From Cohnella endophytica (lineage in GTDB: Bacteria > Bacillota > Bacilli > Paenibacillales > Paenibacillaceae), in assembly GCF_003628305.1 (NCBI RefSeq), contig NZ_RBZM01000008.1, forward strand, positions 124,001 through 188,000: a DNA stretch of 64,000 bases. Reading direction: 5' to 3'. Below the pieces are notes generated by a model. That model saw only the letters and a list, made by a program, of their open reading frames with translations. It was not told where the DNA came from and searched no databases. The translations under genes were made by a program, and so were the position numbers. Position 1 is the stretch's first letter, and every line of letters starts with the position of its first letter. Shown one piece after another: positions 45,248 through 53,606 of this stretch.

Positions 45248-46279
45248 GTGACAACGCTGAAGGATGTCGCACAACACGTTGGCGTCTCCATATCGACGGT
45301 TTCTAGAGTGGTTAACAACGAGGCTACTCGCTCTGTCAATTCGGAAACCCGCCGAAAAATATGGGATGCGGTAAAGGAGTTAGGTTATCAATCCAACAAG
45401 GGGAATCGTCATGCGGTTAAGGGCGGACAACACACTCCAACTTCTACGGAAGCTGTTCGCATAGGATGCATCGTCGCCGTAACGCAGAATAAATACAATC
45501 ACCCTTACTTCTCCGGCATTCTTGAAGGAATCGAGAAGAGTCTCCTGAATTATGGATGCGAGCTGTCCTATGTATATACGGGAGATGATCTGCGGAACCC
45601 TGGCGTAATCAATCGGATCCTTCACGATCATCCGGTGGATGGAATTATACTTGTTGAAGGCCTTGATCCTTCTCTATATAAGATGATAAGAAAAAGCATC
45701 TCTCATGTCATTGGAGTCGACGTGTCGGATCCGGGGATTGCGCGCGTTACCTATGACCGCGTCGAGGCTGCAAAAGTTGCCGTTAAACACCTTGTCGAGA
45801 AAGGGCATAAGCGAATCGCATTTATCGGGGGTTCGGGTCTATCCCAGGACATGGAGAGAGAGAAGCGTTATCGGGGGTATCGCGAGGCGCTCAGAGAAGC
45901 GGATATTATGTACCGTCCGGAGTGGGCTCTAAATTCTCACTGGGAAGTCGAAGAGAGTTATCAATTGACCAAGCAGTTGCTGAAGAATGAAGAGGAAAGG
46001 CCGTCGGCCATATTCGCGGCTAGTGATATGATGGCTATAGCGGCAATGAGGGCGGTCAACGAATGCGGACTTCGAATACCGGACGATGTGGCCATCGTAG
46101 GCATCGATAATATTGAATTTTCGTCCTATAGTTCTCCTCCGTTAAGCACGATTCACATCCCTAAATTAGAAATCGGTCAAATCGCCGCCAAATTGTTGGT
46201 GGATTATATTCACAATAAAATGCCGATTCCCGTTAAGATCACGGTGCCGTTCGAATTTATCGCGCGCCAATCGACTTGA
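45248..46279 (+). CDS. LacI family transcriptional repressor
   Basis: 343 residues: N-terminal LacI helix-turn-helix (TLKDVAQHVGVSISTVSRVVNN) and a periplasmic-binding-like sugar domain (about 65-340). The GTG start at 45248 puts the DNA-binding domain at residue 3, as usual; upstream ATGs at 45119 and 45167 would add non-family sequence and lie before or at the promoter. GAGGAG is 12 bases upstream. It most likely binds the TTTGCGGCAAA-type sites at 39644, 40739, 45071 and 45203, controlling the ROK gene, the 40788 operon and itself. Confidence 0.9.
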   Translation: MTTLKDVAQHVGVSISTVSRVVNNEATRSVNSETRRKIWDAVKELGYQSNKGNRHAVKGGQHTPTSTEAVRIGCIVAVTQNKYNHPYFSGILEGIEKSLLNYGCELSYVYTGDDLRNPGVINRILHDHPVDGIILVEGLDPSLYKMIRKSISHVIGVDVSDPGIARVTYDRVEAAKVAVKHLVEKGHKRIAFIGGSGLSQDMEREKRYRGYREALREADIMYRPEWALNSHWEVEESYQLTKQLLKNEEERPSAIFAASDMMAIAAMRAVNECGLRIPDDVAIVGIDNIEFSSYSSPPLSTIHIPKLEIGQIAAKLLVDYIHNKMPIPVKITVPFEFIARQST

Positions 46280-46280
46280 C

Positions 46281-46309
46281 GCAAGAGCCGTCCTCTAGGG
46301 ATGGCTCTT
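46281..46309. terminator. Terminator between the LacI and DeoR genes
   Basis: AAGAGCC-type arms of about 11 bp (46281-46291 and 46297-46307, one G-U) with TTT. It is placed between converging genes. Confidence 0.7.
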
Positions 46310-46314
46310 TGTCG

Positions 46315-47076
46315 TTAGAGGAGCTGAATCCCGGCGGACAAGTAGGTTTTCTTCAATTCGGGCGGTATCCGGCTATCCGTAATGAGAGCATTAACCCGTT
46401 GCCAGCCTTCGATTAAATAAAGAGAGCTGCGGTTTAACTTGGTATGGTCGGCAAGCACATACGTTTCTAGGGATTGACGCATCATTTGGCGATTCGTGTT
46501 CGCTTCTATTTCATTAAAGGTCGTTAAACCTCGATTTAATTCCACGCCGTCCGCACCTAAGAAAGTCTTCTGAATGGTAATCCGTTCAAGCGTCGCATCG
46601 GCCATCGGACCGGACAGCTCATAGCTCTGGGTTCGATTGACTCCCCCGGTCATAATCAATTCCAAGCCGGGCAGGCCGGCTAGCTCGAATCCGATGTTAA
46701 GAGCGTTCGTTACGACCGTGAGTCGGTCGAAGGGCTGTTGGATGATGCGACGCGCGACGAACATATTGGTCGTTCCGCCGGTCAATCCGATAACGTCGCC
46801 TTCGCGGATTATGCCGTACGCCTTCTCGGCAATCTCCTTCTTCTCCTCCGGATTCATCTCCATCTTCCTATAGAAGGGAATCTCCGTTCTGACCGTATCA
46901 AGAACAGCTCCGCCAAAGGTACGAATGAGCTTCTTGTCCTGCTCCAGCGTCTCCAAATCCCGCCTTGCGGTCGCCTCGGATACTTGGAATTGATTAATAA
47001 TATCCCCGACGGTTATTGATCCTTGATCGCGTAGCCGTTGAACAATTCCTTCGCGTCTTGACGCAGTCTTACTCAT
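46315..47076 (-). CDS. DeoR family transcriptional repressor
   Basis: 253 residues: an N-terminal DeoR helix-turn-helix (about 1-56; VSEATARRDLETLEQ, followed by FGGAV) and a C-terminal sugar-phosphate sensor domain with GLTGGTTN and FLGADGV motifs. Such regulators respond to a phosphorylated sugar intermediate. It is divergent from the GH4/kinase/aldolase operon, whose products are sugar phosphates, so it is very probably its repressor. Repeated AATGATTGA sequences lie in the shared gap. Confidence 0.92.
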   Translation of the reverse strand: MSKTASRREGIVQRLRDQGSITVGDIINQFQVSEATARRDLETLEQDKKLIRTFGGAVLDTVRTEIPFYRKMEMNPEEKKEIAEKAYGIIREGDVIGLTGGTTNMFVARRIIQQPFDRLTVVTNALNIGFELAGLPGLELIMTGGVNRTQSYELSGPMADATLERITIQKTFLGADGVELNRGLTTFNEIEANTNRQMMRQSLETYVLADHTKLNRSSLYLIEGWQRVNALITDSRIPPELKKTYLSAGIQLL

Positions 47077-47159
47077 GACAGGACTCCTTGTACGATCATT
47101 GCAAATCGCTGTTATCTCGTCTGTCTAGAATAACATAACCTCCCTTAAACGTCCATAAT

Positions 47160-47230
47160 AATGATTGAAACGATTAATAAAATGCGCATTTTAGTTCTTT
47201 TATTCAAAACAAATGATTGACTCAATCATT
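47160..47230. promoter_or_regulatory. Candidate DeoR-family operator region
   Basis: AATGATTGA occurs at 47160-47168 and 47212-47220 and inverted at 47222-47230; the last two form a perfect 19-bp palindrome. A separate palindrome AAAATGCGCATTTT lies at 47179-47192. All fall between the divergent repressor and GH4 genes. Confidence 0.55.
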
Positions 47231-47284
47231 AACTAGTCGGATAATGAAGGAGATTCAATAGTGACGGTTATGGGAGGTTCTTCA

Positions 47285-48586
47285 ATGACGCGTATTGCAA
47301 TCGTAGGCTCGGGAAGTATGTTCACTCAGTATTTGGCTTCGGATATTTTACAAATCGCCGGCTTGGACAATGGGATATTCGCTTTAATAGATGTAGATTC
47401 GCGACGTTTGGAGCTATCGCTTAAGCTAGTTCGGCGTTTGATTGAATTGAGCGGCAAAAATTGGACGGTAGAAGCTTCTACGAATAGACGGGAAATGCTG
47501 AAGGGATCGCGTTTTGTCATTAACCAGATTGAGGTAGCCGGACTCTCTACGGTTCGTAACGAATTCGAAATTCCGCTTCGATATGGAGTTAAGCAATGTA
47601 TCGGAGATACGCTAGGGCCAGGGGGGCTGTTCAAGACTCTTCGGACCTTGCCCGTATGGCTGGAAATCGTGCGGGACATAGAAGAACTGTGTCCGAATGC
47701 AACGATTCTGAACTACACGAATCCAATGTCCGCCGTCACTTTAGCAACGTCAAGAGCGACAACGGTGCCTGTCATCGGCTTGTGCCACTCGATCCAGCAT
47801 TCATCGCAGCAGTTGGCCAAATATTTGGATGTTCCCTATGAGAAGCTGCACTGGCGCTGCGCGGGCATTAATCATATGTCTTGGTTTACGGAATTAAGCG
47901 TAGAGGGGCAGGATCAATATCCGGCCTTAATGGCTCGTATGAATGAACCTGATTATGTAGCTAAAGATCCGGTGCGACTAGATTTCGTTAAGCATTTCGG
48001 CGCGTTCGTGTCGGAATCCAGCGGACATTTCTCGGAGTATATTCCTTATTACCGCAAGCGACAGGACTTAATCGATAAGCATTGTGCATCGGGCTATAAT
48101 GGCGCGACCGGATTCTACGCGAATGAATGGCCGACCTGGAGACGGGAAACCGATGAAACGATCGAGCGGATCGTATCCGGGGAAGAAGAAATCAAGCTGG
48201 AGCAGAGCGACGAATACGCCGCGATTATTATCGATAGCATCGTTAACGAGAAGCCGAACGTGATCTATGGCAACGTACCTAATCGCGGGCTGATCGAGAA
48301 TCTTTCCTTCGAAGGAATCGTCGAAGTGGCGTGTCTTGTCGACCGTAACGGGATTCAACCCACGCGTTTTGGACGCTTGCCCGAGCATCTGGCCGCTTTG
48401 TGTCGCACCAACATGTCATTCTTCGAATTAGCGGTGGAGGCCGTAATGGAGCAGGATAGGGAGAAGGCGTTGTACGCCCTATACATGGATCCGTTATCTG
48501 CCGCCGTATGTTCACCGGCAGAGATTAAAAGCATGTTCGAGGAAATTTGGGAAGCGGATGCCCCTTATTTACCGAACTGGAAATAG
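47285..48586 (+). CDS. GH4 family NAD-dependent glycosidase, alpha-galactosidase/glucosidase type
   Basis: 433 residues, usual GH4 length. A Rossmann NAD site at the N-terminus (IAIVGSGSM), a GDTLGPGG segment, the Mn2+ ligands Cys167 and His168 (GLCHS) and His197 (NHMSW), as in MelA/AglA-type enzymes. GH4 uses an oxidation-elimination mechanism with NAD and Mn2+. ATG 47285 matches the family N-terminus and follows GGGAGG; an in-frame GTG at 47261 with its own AAGGAG would add 8 residues. It is the first gene of the DeoR-controlled operon. Anomer and phospho-specificity are not resolved. Confidence 0.88.
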   Translation: MTRIAIVGSGSMFTQYLASDILQIAGLDNGIFALIDVDSRRLELSLKLVRRLIELSGKNWTVEASTNRREMLKGSRFVINQIEVAGLSTVRNEFEIPLRYGVKQCIGDTLGPGGLFKTLRTLPVWLEIVRDIEELCPNATILNYTNPMSAVTLATSRATTVPVIGLCHSIQHSSQQLAKYLDVPYEKLHWRCAGINHMSWFTELSVEGQDQYPALMARMNEPDYVAKDPVRLDFVKHFGAFVSESSGHFSEYIPYYRKRQDLIDKHCASGYNGATGFYANEWPTWRRETDETIERIVSGEEEIKLEQSDEYAAIIIDSIVNEKPNVIYGNVPNRGLIENLSFEGIVEVACLVDRNGIQPTRFGRLPEHLAALCRTNMSFFELAVEAVMEQDREKALYALYMDPLSAAVCSPAEIKSMFEEIWEADAPYLPNWK

Positions 48587-48622
48587 AAAGAGGAATACTT
48601 ACAAGAGAACAGAGGTGCCGAC

Positions 48623-49561
48623 ATGGAGAATCGAAAGATTATTATTATCGGAGAATTGAATGTCGACCTTGTTTTCGCGGGTAACGATATTCGTCCGGAG
48701 CCTAATCGCGAGAAGCTAGTGGATGATTTCAAGCTTGTATTGGGTTCCTCTTCTGCAATCACGGCAACCGGGTTAGTCGCGCTAGGCTGGGACGTAGAAT
48801 TTGTCTCTATCGTAGGGGATGATGAATTCGGTCGATTCTGCGTAAAAGAATTAACTCGGTTCGGCGTCGGGGTATCCCATGTCGTTGTGGACCCAAGCTG
48901 CAGTACCGGAGTAACGTTATCGCTCACGGACGGTAACGATCGCTCGCTTCTTACTTATATGGGAACAATTGCTTCCGTCACGCCGGAACTGATCCCGATC
49001 GAGATATTCGAGGGTGCGGCGCACGTGCATTTCGGGTCCTTCTATTTGCAAGAGCGTATGCGGCCCCATTGGTCGAATGTGTTCCGCGCGGCAAAGGGAG
49101 CGGGATTAACGACCTCATTCGACGTCGGATGGGATCCGGAAGAAGCTTGGGATCGGGAACGTATCAAGGAGCTTCTGGCATGGACGGATTGGTTTATTCC
49201 GAGCGAGGAAGAGGCGCTCCGTATATTTGATGTCCAAACCCTGGCTGAGTTGGTTGAATCACTACCAGCCAAGCGAGGGCAGGTCATCGTCAAGCGGAGC
49301 TCATCAGGAGCCATGGCCATCGATACGAATGGCCTTATGACGGAAGGAAAGCCGTTTCGGGTGACGCCCGTGGACACGACGGGAGCCGGGGATTCGTTTA
49401 ATGCAGGCTGGATTTCCGCGATGCTCTCAGGCAAGCCCAAGGCAGAGGCTATTCTCTATGCCAATGCTTGCGGAGCATTGGCTACCTTGTCCATCGGAGG
49501 AGCAGGGGGGCTAAGCCTGGAAGGGGTAAGGCGTCTTTTTGCACAGGAAGCCGGTTCATAA
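48623..49561 (+). CDS. PfkB family carbohydrate kinase
   Basis: 312 residues, ribokinase fold, with the second PfkB signature DTTGAGDSFNAGW containing the catalytic Asp. An N-terminal GELNVDLVFAG segment and ATP-site residues are present. The substrate, a hexose, ketose or keto-deoxy sugar, is not evident. It lies second in the DeoR-linked operon, which holds another PfkB-type kinase at the end, so the two presumably act at different steps. Confidence 0.9.
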   Translation: MENRKIIIIGELNVDLVFAGNDIRPEPNREKLVDDFKLVLGSSSAITATGLVALGWDVEFVSIVGDDEFGRFCVKELTRFGVGVSHVVVDPSCSTGVTLSLTDGNDRSLLTYMGTIASVTPELIPIEIFEGAAHVHFGSFYLQERMRPHWSNVFRAAKGAGLTTSFDVGWDPEEAWDRERIKELLAWTDWFIPSEEEALRIFDVQTLAELVESLPAKRGQVIVKRSSSGAMAIDTNGLMTEGKPFRVTPVDTTGAGDSFNAGWISAMLSGKPKAEAILYANACGALATLSIGGAGGLSLEGVRRLFAQEAGS

Positions 49562-49610
49562 TACGTCTTGATAAATGAAATCAACATCAACTTAGGAGCG
49601 TGATTGACTT

Positions 49611-50678
49611 ATGACAGCCAACACACAGAACCGCGGAGAACTGACCTATCGCGAGATCGCCGAGCAACCGCTGGCGTTGAAGGAAGCCTATGAGGAGGCG
49701 CTGCGCCGCAAAGCTTGGGCCGAAACCTATTTAGCGGAACCAACGGTTTCACAAACCTTATTCGTCGGCTCAGGCTCCTCTTATTATCAATCCCAGACGA
49801 TGGCGGCGACTTATCGCTCATGGCTTGGACGAGAAGCCTTGGCATTGCCTTCTTCCGATCTGTTGCTTATCCGTAAACAGGTTGCGTCCGAGAAGCTTCG
49901 GACGGTCGTGTTCGGAATCTCGCGATCCGGGGAATCCACTGAAGTCGTTAAGGCCTTGGAATCGGTGAAGGAGCTGCCGAACTGGCAGACAGCGGGCGTT
50001 ACTTGTTATAAGGACAGCAGCATGGCGAGCTTAGGGGATGTACTGGTATCGAAGCTCGGCCAAGAGCAAAGCACGGTGATGACCAAGTCGCTTGCCAGTA
50101 TGATCGTCGGCGTGCAGACGGCTATCGCCTCGGTATCGGATCAACCTTCTCTGTTAACCGATATGGCTGATGTAGTTGCGGGTCAAGCCGATCGCGTAAT
50201 CGAAGGCGAACAGCTTGCCAAGGATTTGGTTCAATCCAGACATTTTGATCGTACGGTCTTTCTTGGCCTCGGAGCGATGTTCGGCATTGCTCAAGAGGGA
50301 TGCCTCAAGCTCAAAGAGATGGCTAACGTCTGGACCGAAAGCTTCGGGACGCTAGAATTCCGCCATGGTCCGAAGTCGATCGTCGATCCGCATACTTGCG
50401 TGATTGTGCTTGTTACGGAGTCGTCGCGCGCGGCTGAGCTGAAGGTCGCACAGGAAATGAAAGAATATGGCGCTCATGTCGTAGTTGTCGTGGCAGCAGC
50501 AGGGGAGGATACAGCATTCGCGGATACGGTTGTCGTCGTTGGTTTATCGCATGTTGCGGATGAAGCCCGTTCCGTGGCCGCGCTTCCGTTCCTGCAGTAT
50601 TACGGCTACTTCACCGCGCTCAAAAGAGGCGTAGACCCCGACCAGCCTCGCAACCTGACTCAAGTGGTTAGAATTTAG
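49611..50678 (+). CDS. SIS domain sugar-phosphate isomerase/deaminase, AgaS/GlmS-like
   Basis: 355 residues with two SIS domains. VGSGSSYYQS and GISRSGESTEVV are the sugar-phosphate loops of the first, and ESFGTLEFRHGPKS of the second is the signature of GlmS-type isomerases and of AgaS. No glutaminase domain is present, so it is an isomerase or deaminase. With a tagatose-type kinase and aldolase downstream, a galactosamine-6-phosphate to tagatose-6-phosphate step is likely, although the sequence alone does not fix the substrate. Confidence 0.85.
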   Translation: MTANTQNRGELTYREIAEQPLALKEAYEEALRRKAWAETYLAEPTVSQTLFVGSGSSYYQSQTMAATYRSWLGREALALPSSDLLLIRKQVASEKLRTVVFGISRSGESTEVVKALESVKELPNWQTAGVTCYKDSSMASLGDVLVSKLGQEQSTVMTKSLASMIVGVQTAIASVSDQPSLLTDMADVVAGQADRVIEGEQLAKDLVQSRHFDRTVFLGLGAMFGIAQEGCLKLKEMANVWTESFGTLEFRHGPKSIVDPHTCVIVLVTESSRAAELKVAQEMKEYGAHVVVVVAAAGEDTAFADTVVVVGLSHVADEARSVAALPFLQYYGYFTALKRGVDPDQPRNLTQVVRI

Positions 50679-50720
50679 ATAGAGCAGAGCCCTAATAGAC
50701 ATCATACTGGAGGAATATGC

Positions 50721-51584
50721 ATGCCACTCGTATCATCAACACCCCTTCTTCGAACAGCACGAGCGGAAGGTTATGCCGTTACGGCATTTAATGTACACAC
50801 GTTAGAGATGCTTCAAGCGGTCGTTGAAGCCGCAACGGAGCTTAACGCGCCGGTCATCCTACAGACGACGATGGGAACCGTTCAGCATCTGGGAGCAGAC
50901 TATGTCGTAGCAGCCGCCAAAGTAGCTGCGGATCAGACGCATGTACCTGTCGCGCTCCATCTGGACCACTGCACCGACTTTGCAATGGTCGTTCGATGTA
51001 TTCGCGCAGGATACACCTCCATCATGATCGACGCGTCCATGAAGCCTTATGCGGATAATGTTCGCGAGACCCTTCGAGTGGTCGAGATGGCTGCCGCGAT
51101 TGGAATTAACGTTGAAGCCGAGCTAGGTAAAGTGGGTGGCGTGGAGGACGATATTGCGGTGGCCGATCACGATGCGACTTTGGCCGATCCGGAAGAATGC
51201 GTGCGCTTCGTGTCGGAAACCGGCGTACCGACTCTTGCTCCAGCCATCGGTACGGCACATGGGATTTATAAGGGCGATCCGAACATCGATTTCGAGCGGA
51301 TCGGGCGTATCGCATCGATGGTTGACGTTCCTCTCGTGCTGCATGGAGGCTCGGGTATACCTGAAGATCAGGTGAAAAGGGCGATTTCGCTTGGGATGGC
51401 GAAGATGAACGTGGCGACCGAGCTTCGCATCGTGTTTACCGACGCGATTAAGAAGGTATTCGCGGACAATCCGAAGGTCGATGATCCCCGTCACTATCTT
51501 AAACCTGCCAAGGATGCGCTGCGCGAAGCGGCCAAAGAAAAAATCCGCATGTGCGGAGCCGCAAATCGCATTAAAAGGGGATAA
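50721..51584 (+). CDS. Class II ketose-bisphosphate aldolase, GatY/KbaY-like
   Basis: 287 residues. The zinc site and catalytic Asp are visible in LHLDHC (His80, Asp82, His83), with further ligands in AELGKVGG, GTAHG and VLHGGSG, and a MNVATELR phosphate region. It cleaves fructose- or tagatose-1,6-bisphosphate to DHAP and glyceraldehyde-3-phosphate; context favours tagatose. It lies 5 bases before the LacC-like kinase that would make its substrate. Confidence 0.9.
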   Translation: MPLVSSTPLLRTARAEGYAVTAFNVHTLEMLQAVVEAATELNAPVILQTTMGTVQHLGADYVVAAAKVAADQTHVPVALHLDHCTDFAMVVRCIRAGYTSIMIDASMKPYADNVRETLRVVEMAAAIGINVEAELGKVGGVEDDIAVADHDATLADPEECVRFVSETGVPTLAPAIGTAHGIYKGDPNIDFERIGRIASMVDVPLVLHGGSGIPEDQVKRAISLGMAKMNVATELRIVFTDAIKKVFADNPKVDDPRHYLKPAKDALREAAKEKIRMCGAANRIKRG

Positions 51585-51589
51585 AGGCG

Positions 51590-52543
51590 ATGAACGCTCC
51601 GCTAATCTTGCCGATCGTATGTACGGCACTGAACCCTGCAATCGATAAGCGTCTTCATCTTCCTAAGTTAACTATCGGCGAGGTGCATCGGGTCGCTCAT
51701 ATGGAGGCGACGGCAGGCGGCAAAGGATTAAACGTCGCCCGCGTCGCCCGTGCACTTGAGGCGCCCGTAATCGCTTCCGGGTTCATAGGCGGGAAAAACG
51801 GGGAATGGATCCGAGAAGAGCTGACCCAAGCCGGAATCGAACAGCAATGGACGGCTATCGCGGGCGAGACGCGAACATGCCTTAATCTGATCGATGATTC
51901 CAACGGGAGCTCTACCGAGGTGCTGGAGTCAGGTCCTCCAATTTCCCAGGAGGAATCCGCCGCCTTCGTGAGTCTCTGGCGCGCTTTATGTGTTCCCGGT
52001 CGTTGGATGACTCTGTCGGGTAGCCTACCCCGCGGGCTGTCTCCTTCGTTTTATTCGCAGCTAATCGAGATTGCGAGAAGCAAGGGGGCTTCAGTCGTTC
52101 TGGATACGAGCGGCGTTCCGCTTGAAAAAGGCGTTGAAGCGGGGCCGCATACGATCAAGCCGAACGAGCAGGAATTTAGACAGTGGACGAACTCCGATCC
52201 GCGCGACGAAAAAGCGATGCTTGGTCTAGCTAAAGAATTAAGCTCGTATGGGGTCAAGACGATCATCGTCTCTCTAGGCCGGGAGGGGTGTATCGCGGCG
52301 ACCGCCGACGGACGACTTTTGCGAGCTAAGGCCCCCGTTATACACGCGATTAACGCGGTCGGCAGCGGCGATGCGTTCGTAGCCGGCTGGACGGTTGCGT
52401 GCGCCCGAGGCATGGAGATGTCCGATGCGCTTCGTTATGCGTCTGCGGCCGGCGCATCTAATGCCATGTCGTCGGGAACAGGCGTCATCGACCCTTCCCT
52501 CATTCCTGCCCTAGCGGCGGAGGTACAGCTTACGCATTCCTGA
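51590..52543 (+). CDS. 1-phosphofructokinase/tagatose-6-phosphate kinase family protein
   Basis: 317 residues of the FruK/LacC branch of PfkB kinases: start LNPAIDKRLHLPKL, AGGKGLNVARV, and the catalytic NAVGSGDAFVAG. It would phosphorylate tagatose-6-phosphate (or fructose-1-phosphate) to the bisphosphate. It immediately follows the aldolase gene and ends the operon before a strong terminator. AAAGGCG precedes the ATG. Confidence 0.9.
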   Translation: MNAPLILPIVCTALNPAIDKRLHLPKLTIGEVHRVAHMEATAGGKGLNVARVARALEAPVIASGFIGGKNGEWIREELTQAGIEQQWTAIAGETRTCLNLIDDSNGSSTEVLESGPPISQEESAAFVSLWRALCVPGRWMTLSGSLPRGLSPSFYSQLIEIARSKGASVVLDTSGVPLEKGVEAGPHTIKPNEQEFRQWTNSDPRDEKAMLGLAKELSSYGVKTIIVSLGREGCIAATADGRLLRAKAPVIHAINAVGSGDAFVAGWTVACARGMEMSDALRYASAAGASNAMSSGTGVIDPSLIPALAAEVQLTHS

Positions 52544-52599
52544 TCGTTTGCGATTGCGATCAGCCGCTATCCCAGTCGTCATCATAATCCAGATCCTGC

Positions 52600-52634
52600 A
52601 GATCTGTCCGGTATTCGGACAGGTCTGTTTTTTT
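52600..52634 (+). terminator. Rho-independent terminator of the 47285-52543 operon
   Basis: 11-bp arms (52600-52610 and 52616-52626, one G-U) are followed by seven T. Confidence 0.9.
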
Positions 52635-52648
52635 GCAACAAAATAAAG

Positions 52649-52695
52649 TGGACGGATGTGAGTAATGATCGTATAATGATGTTAATTTGTAACAT
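52649..52695 (+). promoter_or_regulatory. Promoter and palindromic operator of the 52741-56522 operon
   Basis: TGGACG (52649-52654), a 17-base spacer and a perfect TATAAT (52672-52677). ATGTTA-N5-TAACAT, a perfect palindrome at 52679-52695, begins one base after the -10 box and so should bind a repressor. No regulator gene lies in this operon. Confidence 0.65.
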
Positions 52696-52740
52696 TAAAT
52701 GATAATAACGAACTTTTTCAGTAGAGGAGACGGTTGATTT

Positions 52741-53580
52741 ATGCTTCCAACGAATGCAAAGCCAAGGCTCAAAAGGATGTTCAGCGCACAGGGGAAATGC
52801 TTCGACGTTGCAATCGATCATGGTTTTTTTAACGAGATGAGCTTTTTGTCGGGAATCGAGAACATGCGGGAGGCAATAGAGACGATCGTCGACGCGGGAC
52901 CGGATTGCATTCAGCTAAGCGTCGGTCAAGCTGGCCATCTGCAAGCGATCCCTGGCAAACAAAAGCCGGGTCTTGTGCTGCGCACGGACGCGGCGAACAT
53001 CTACGGCAATCAGTTGCCGCGATTTCTGTTCAGCGAGTTGATCGGCAACGCGGTCGAGCATGCGGTTCGTCTCGATGCCGTCGCGATCTGCGTGAACCTG
53101 CTCATGCTCCCTAATCAGCCCGAGCTTCATCATCAATGCGTGCGTAATGTTACGTTGCTGAAGACAGAGGCGGAGAAATACGGAATGACGCTCATGGTTG
53201 AACCGCTCGTCATGCTCGGCAATGAGGAGAAGGGCGGCTATATGGTCGACGGAGATCTTAACAAGATTCTTCCGCTTGTTAGACAAGCGGTCGAACTCGG
53301 CGCCGATGTCATTAAAGCGGATCCTTGCGATAACGTACAGGAATATCATCGCGTAATCGAGATTGCTTCCGGCATCCCGGTGCTTGTGCGAGGCGGAGGC
53401 AGAGCGAGCGACGAGGAGATCATCAGCCGAACCGTTGAACTCATGAAGCAAGGCGCATCGGGCATTGTTTATGGGCGCAACGTCATTCAGCATCCTAATC
53501 CATCGGGGATGACGAAAGCGTTAATGTCGATCGTCCATCACGGCGCGACCGAGGATCAAGCGTTAGCTTTGTTAAAATAA
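52741..53580 (+). CDS. Class I aldolase, DhnA/FbaB/LacD type
   Basis: 279 residues. TIM barrel with the Schiff-base Lys192 in DVIKADPCDN, VAIDHG near the N-terminus and GGGRASDEE for the phosphate site. Relatives cleave fructose- or tagatose-bisphosphate, sulfofructose-1-phosphate or autoinducer-2 derivatives. It is the first gene of a four-gene operon with an oxidoreductase, a sugar kinase and an isomerase, so it probably splits the phosphorylated ketose. It is a different family from the class II aldolase of the neighbouring operon. GAGGAGAC precedes the ATG. Confidence 0.85.
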   Translation: MLPTNAKPRLKRMFSAQGKCFDVAIDHGFFNEMSFLSGIENMREAIETIVDAGPDCIQLSVGQAGHLQAIPGKQKPGLVLRTDAANIYGNQLPRFLFSELIGNAVEHAVRLDAVAICVNLLMLPNQPELHHQCVRNVTLLKTEAEKYGMTLMVEPLVMLGNEEKGGYMVDGDLNKILPLVRQAVELGADVIKADPCDNVQEYHRVIEIASGIPVLVRGGGRASDEEIISRTVELMKQGASGIVYGRNVIQHPNPSGMTKALMSIVHHGATEDQALALLK

Positions 53581-53606
53581 CACATTCGAGCGAGGAGATA
53601 TCAGGC

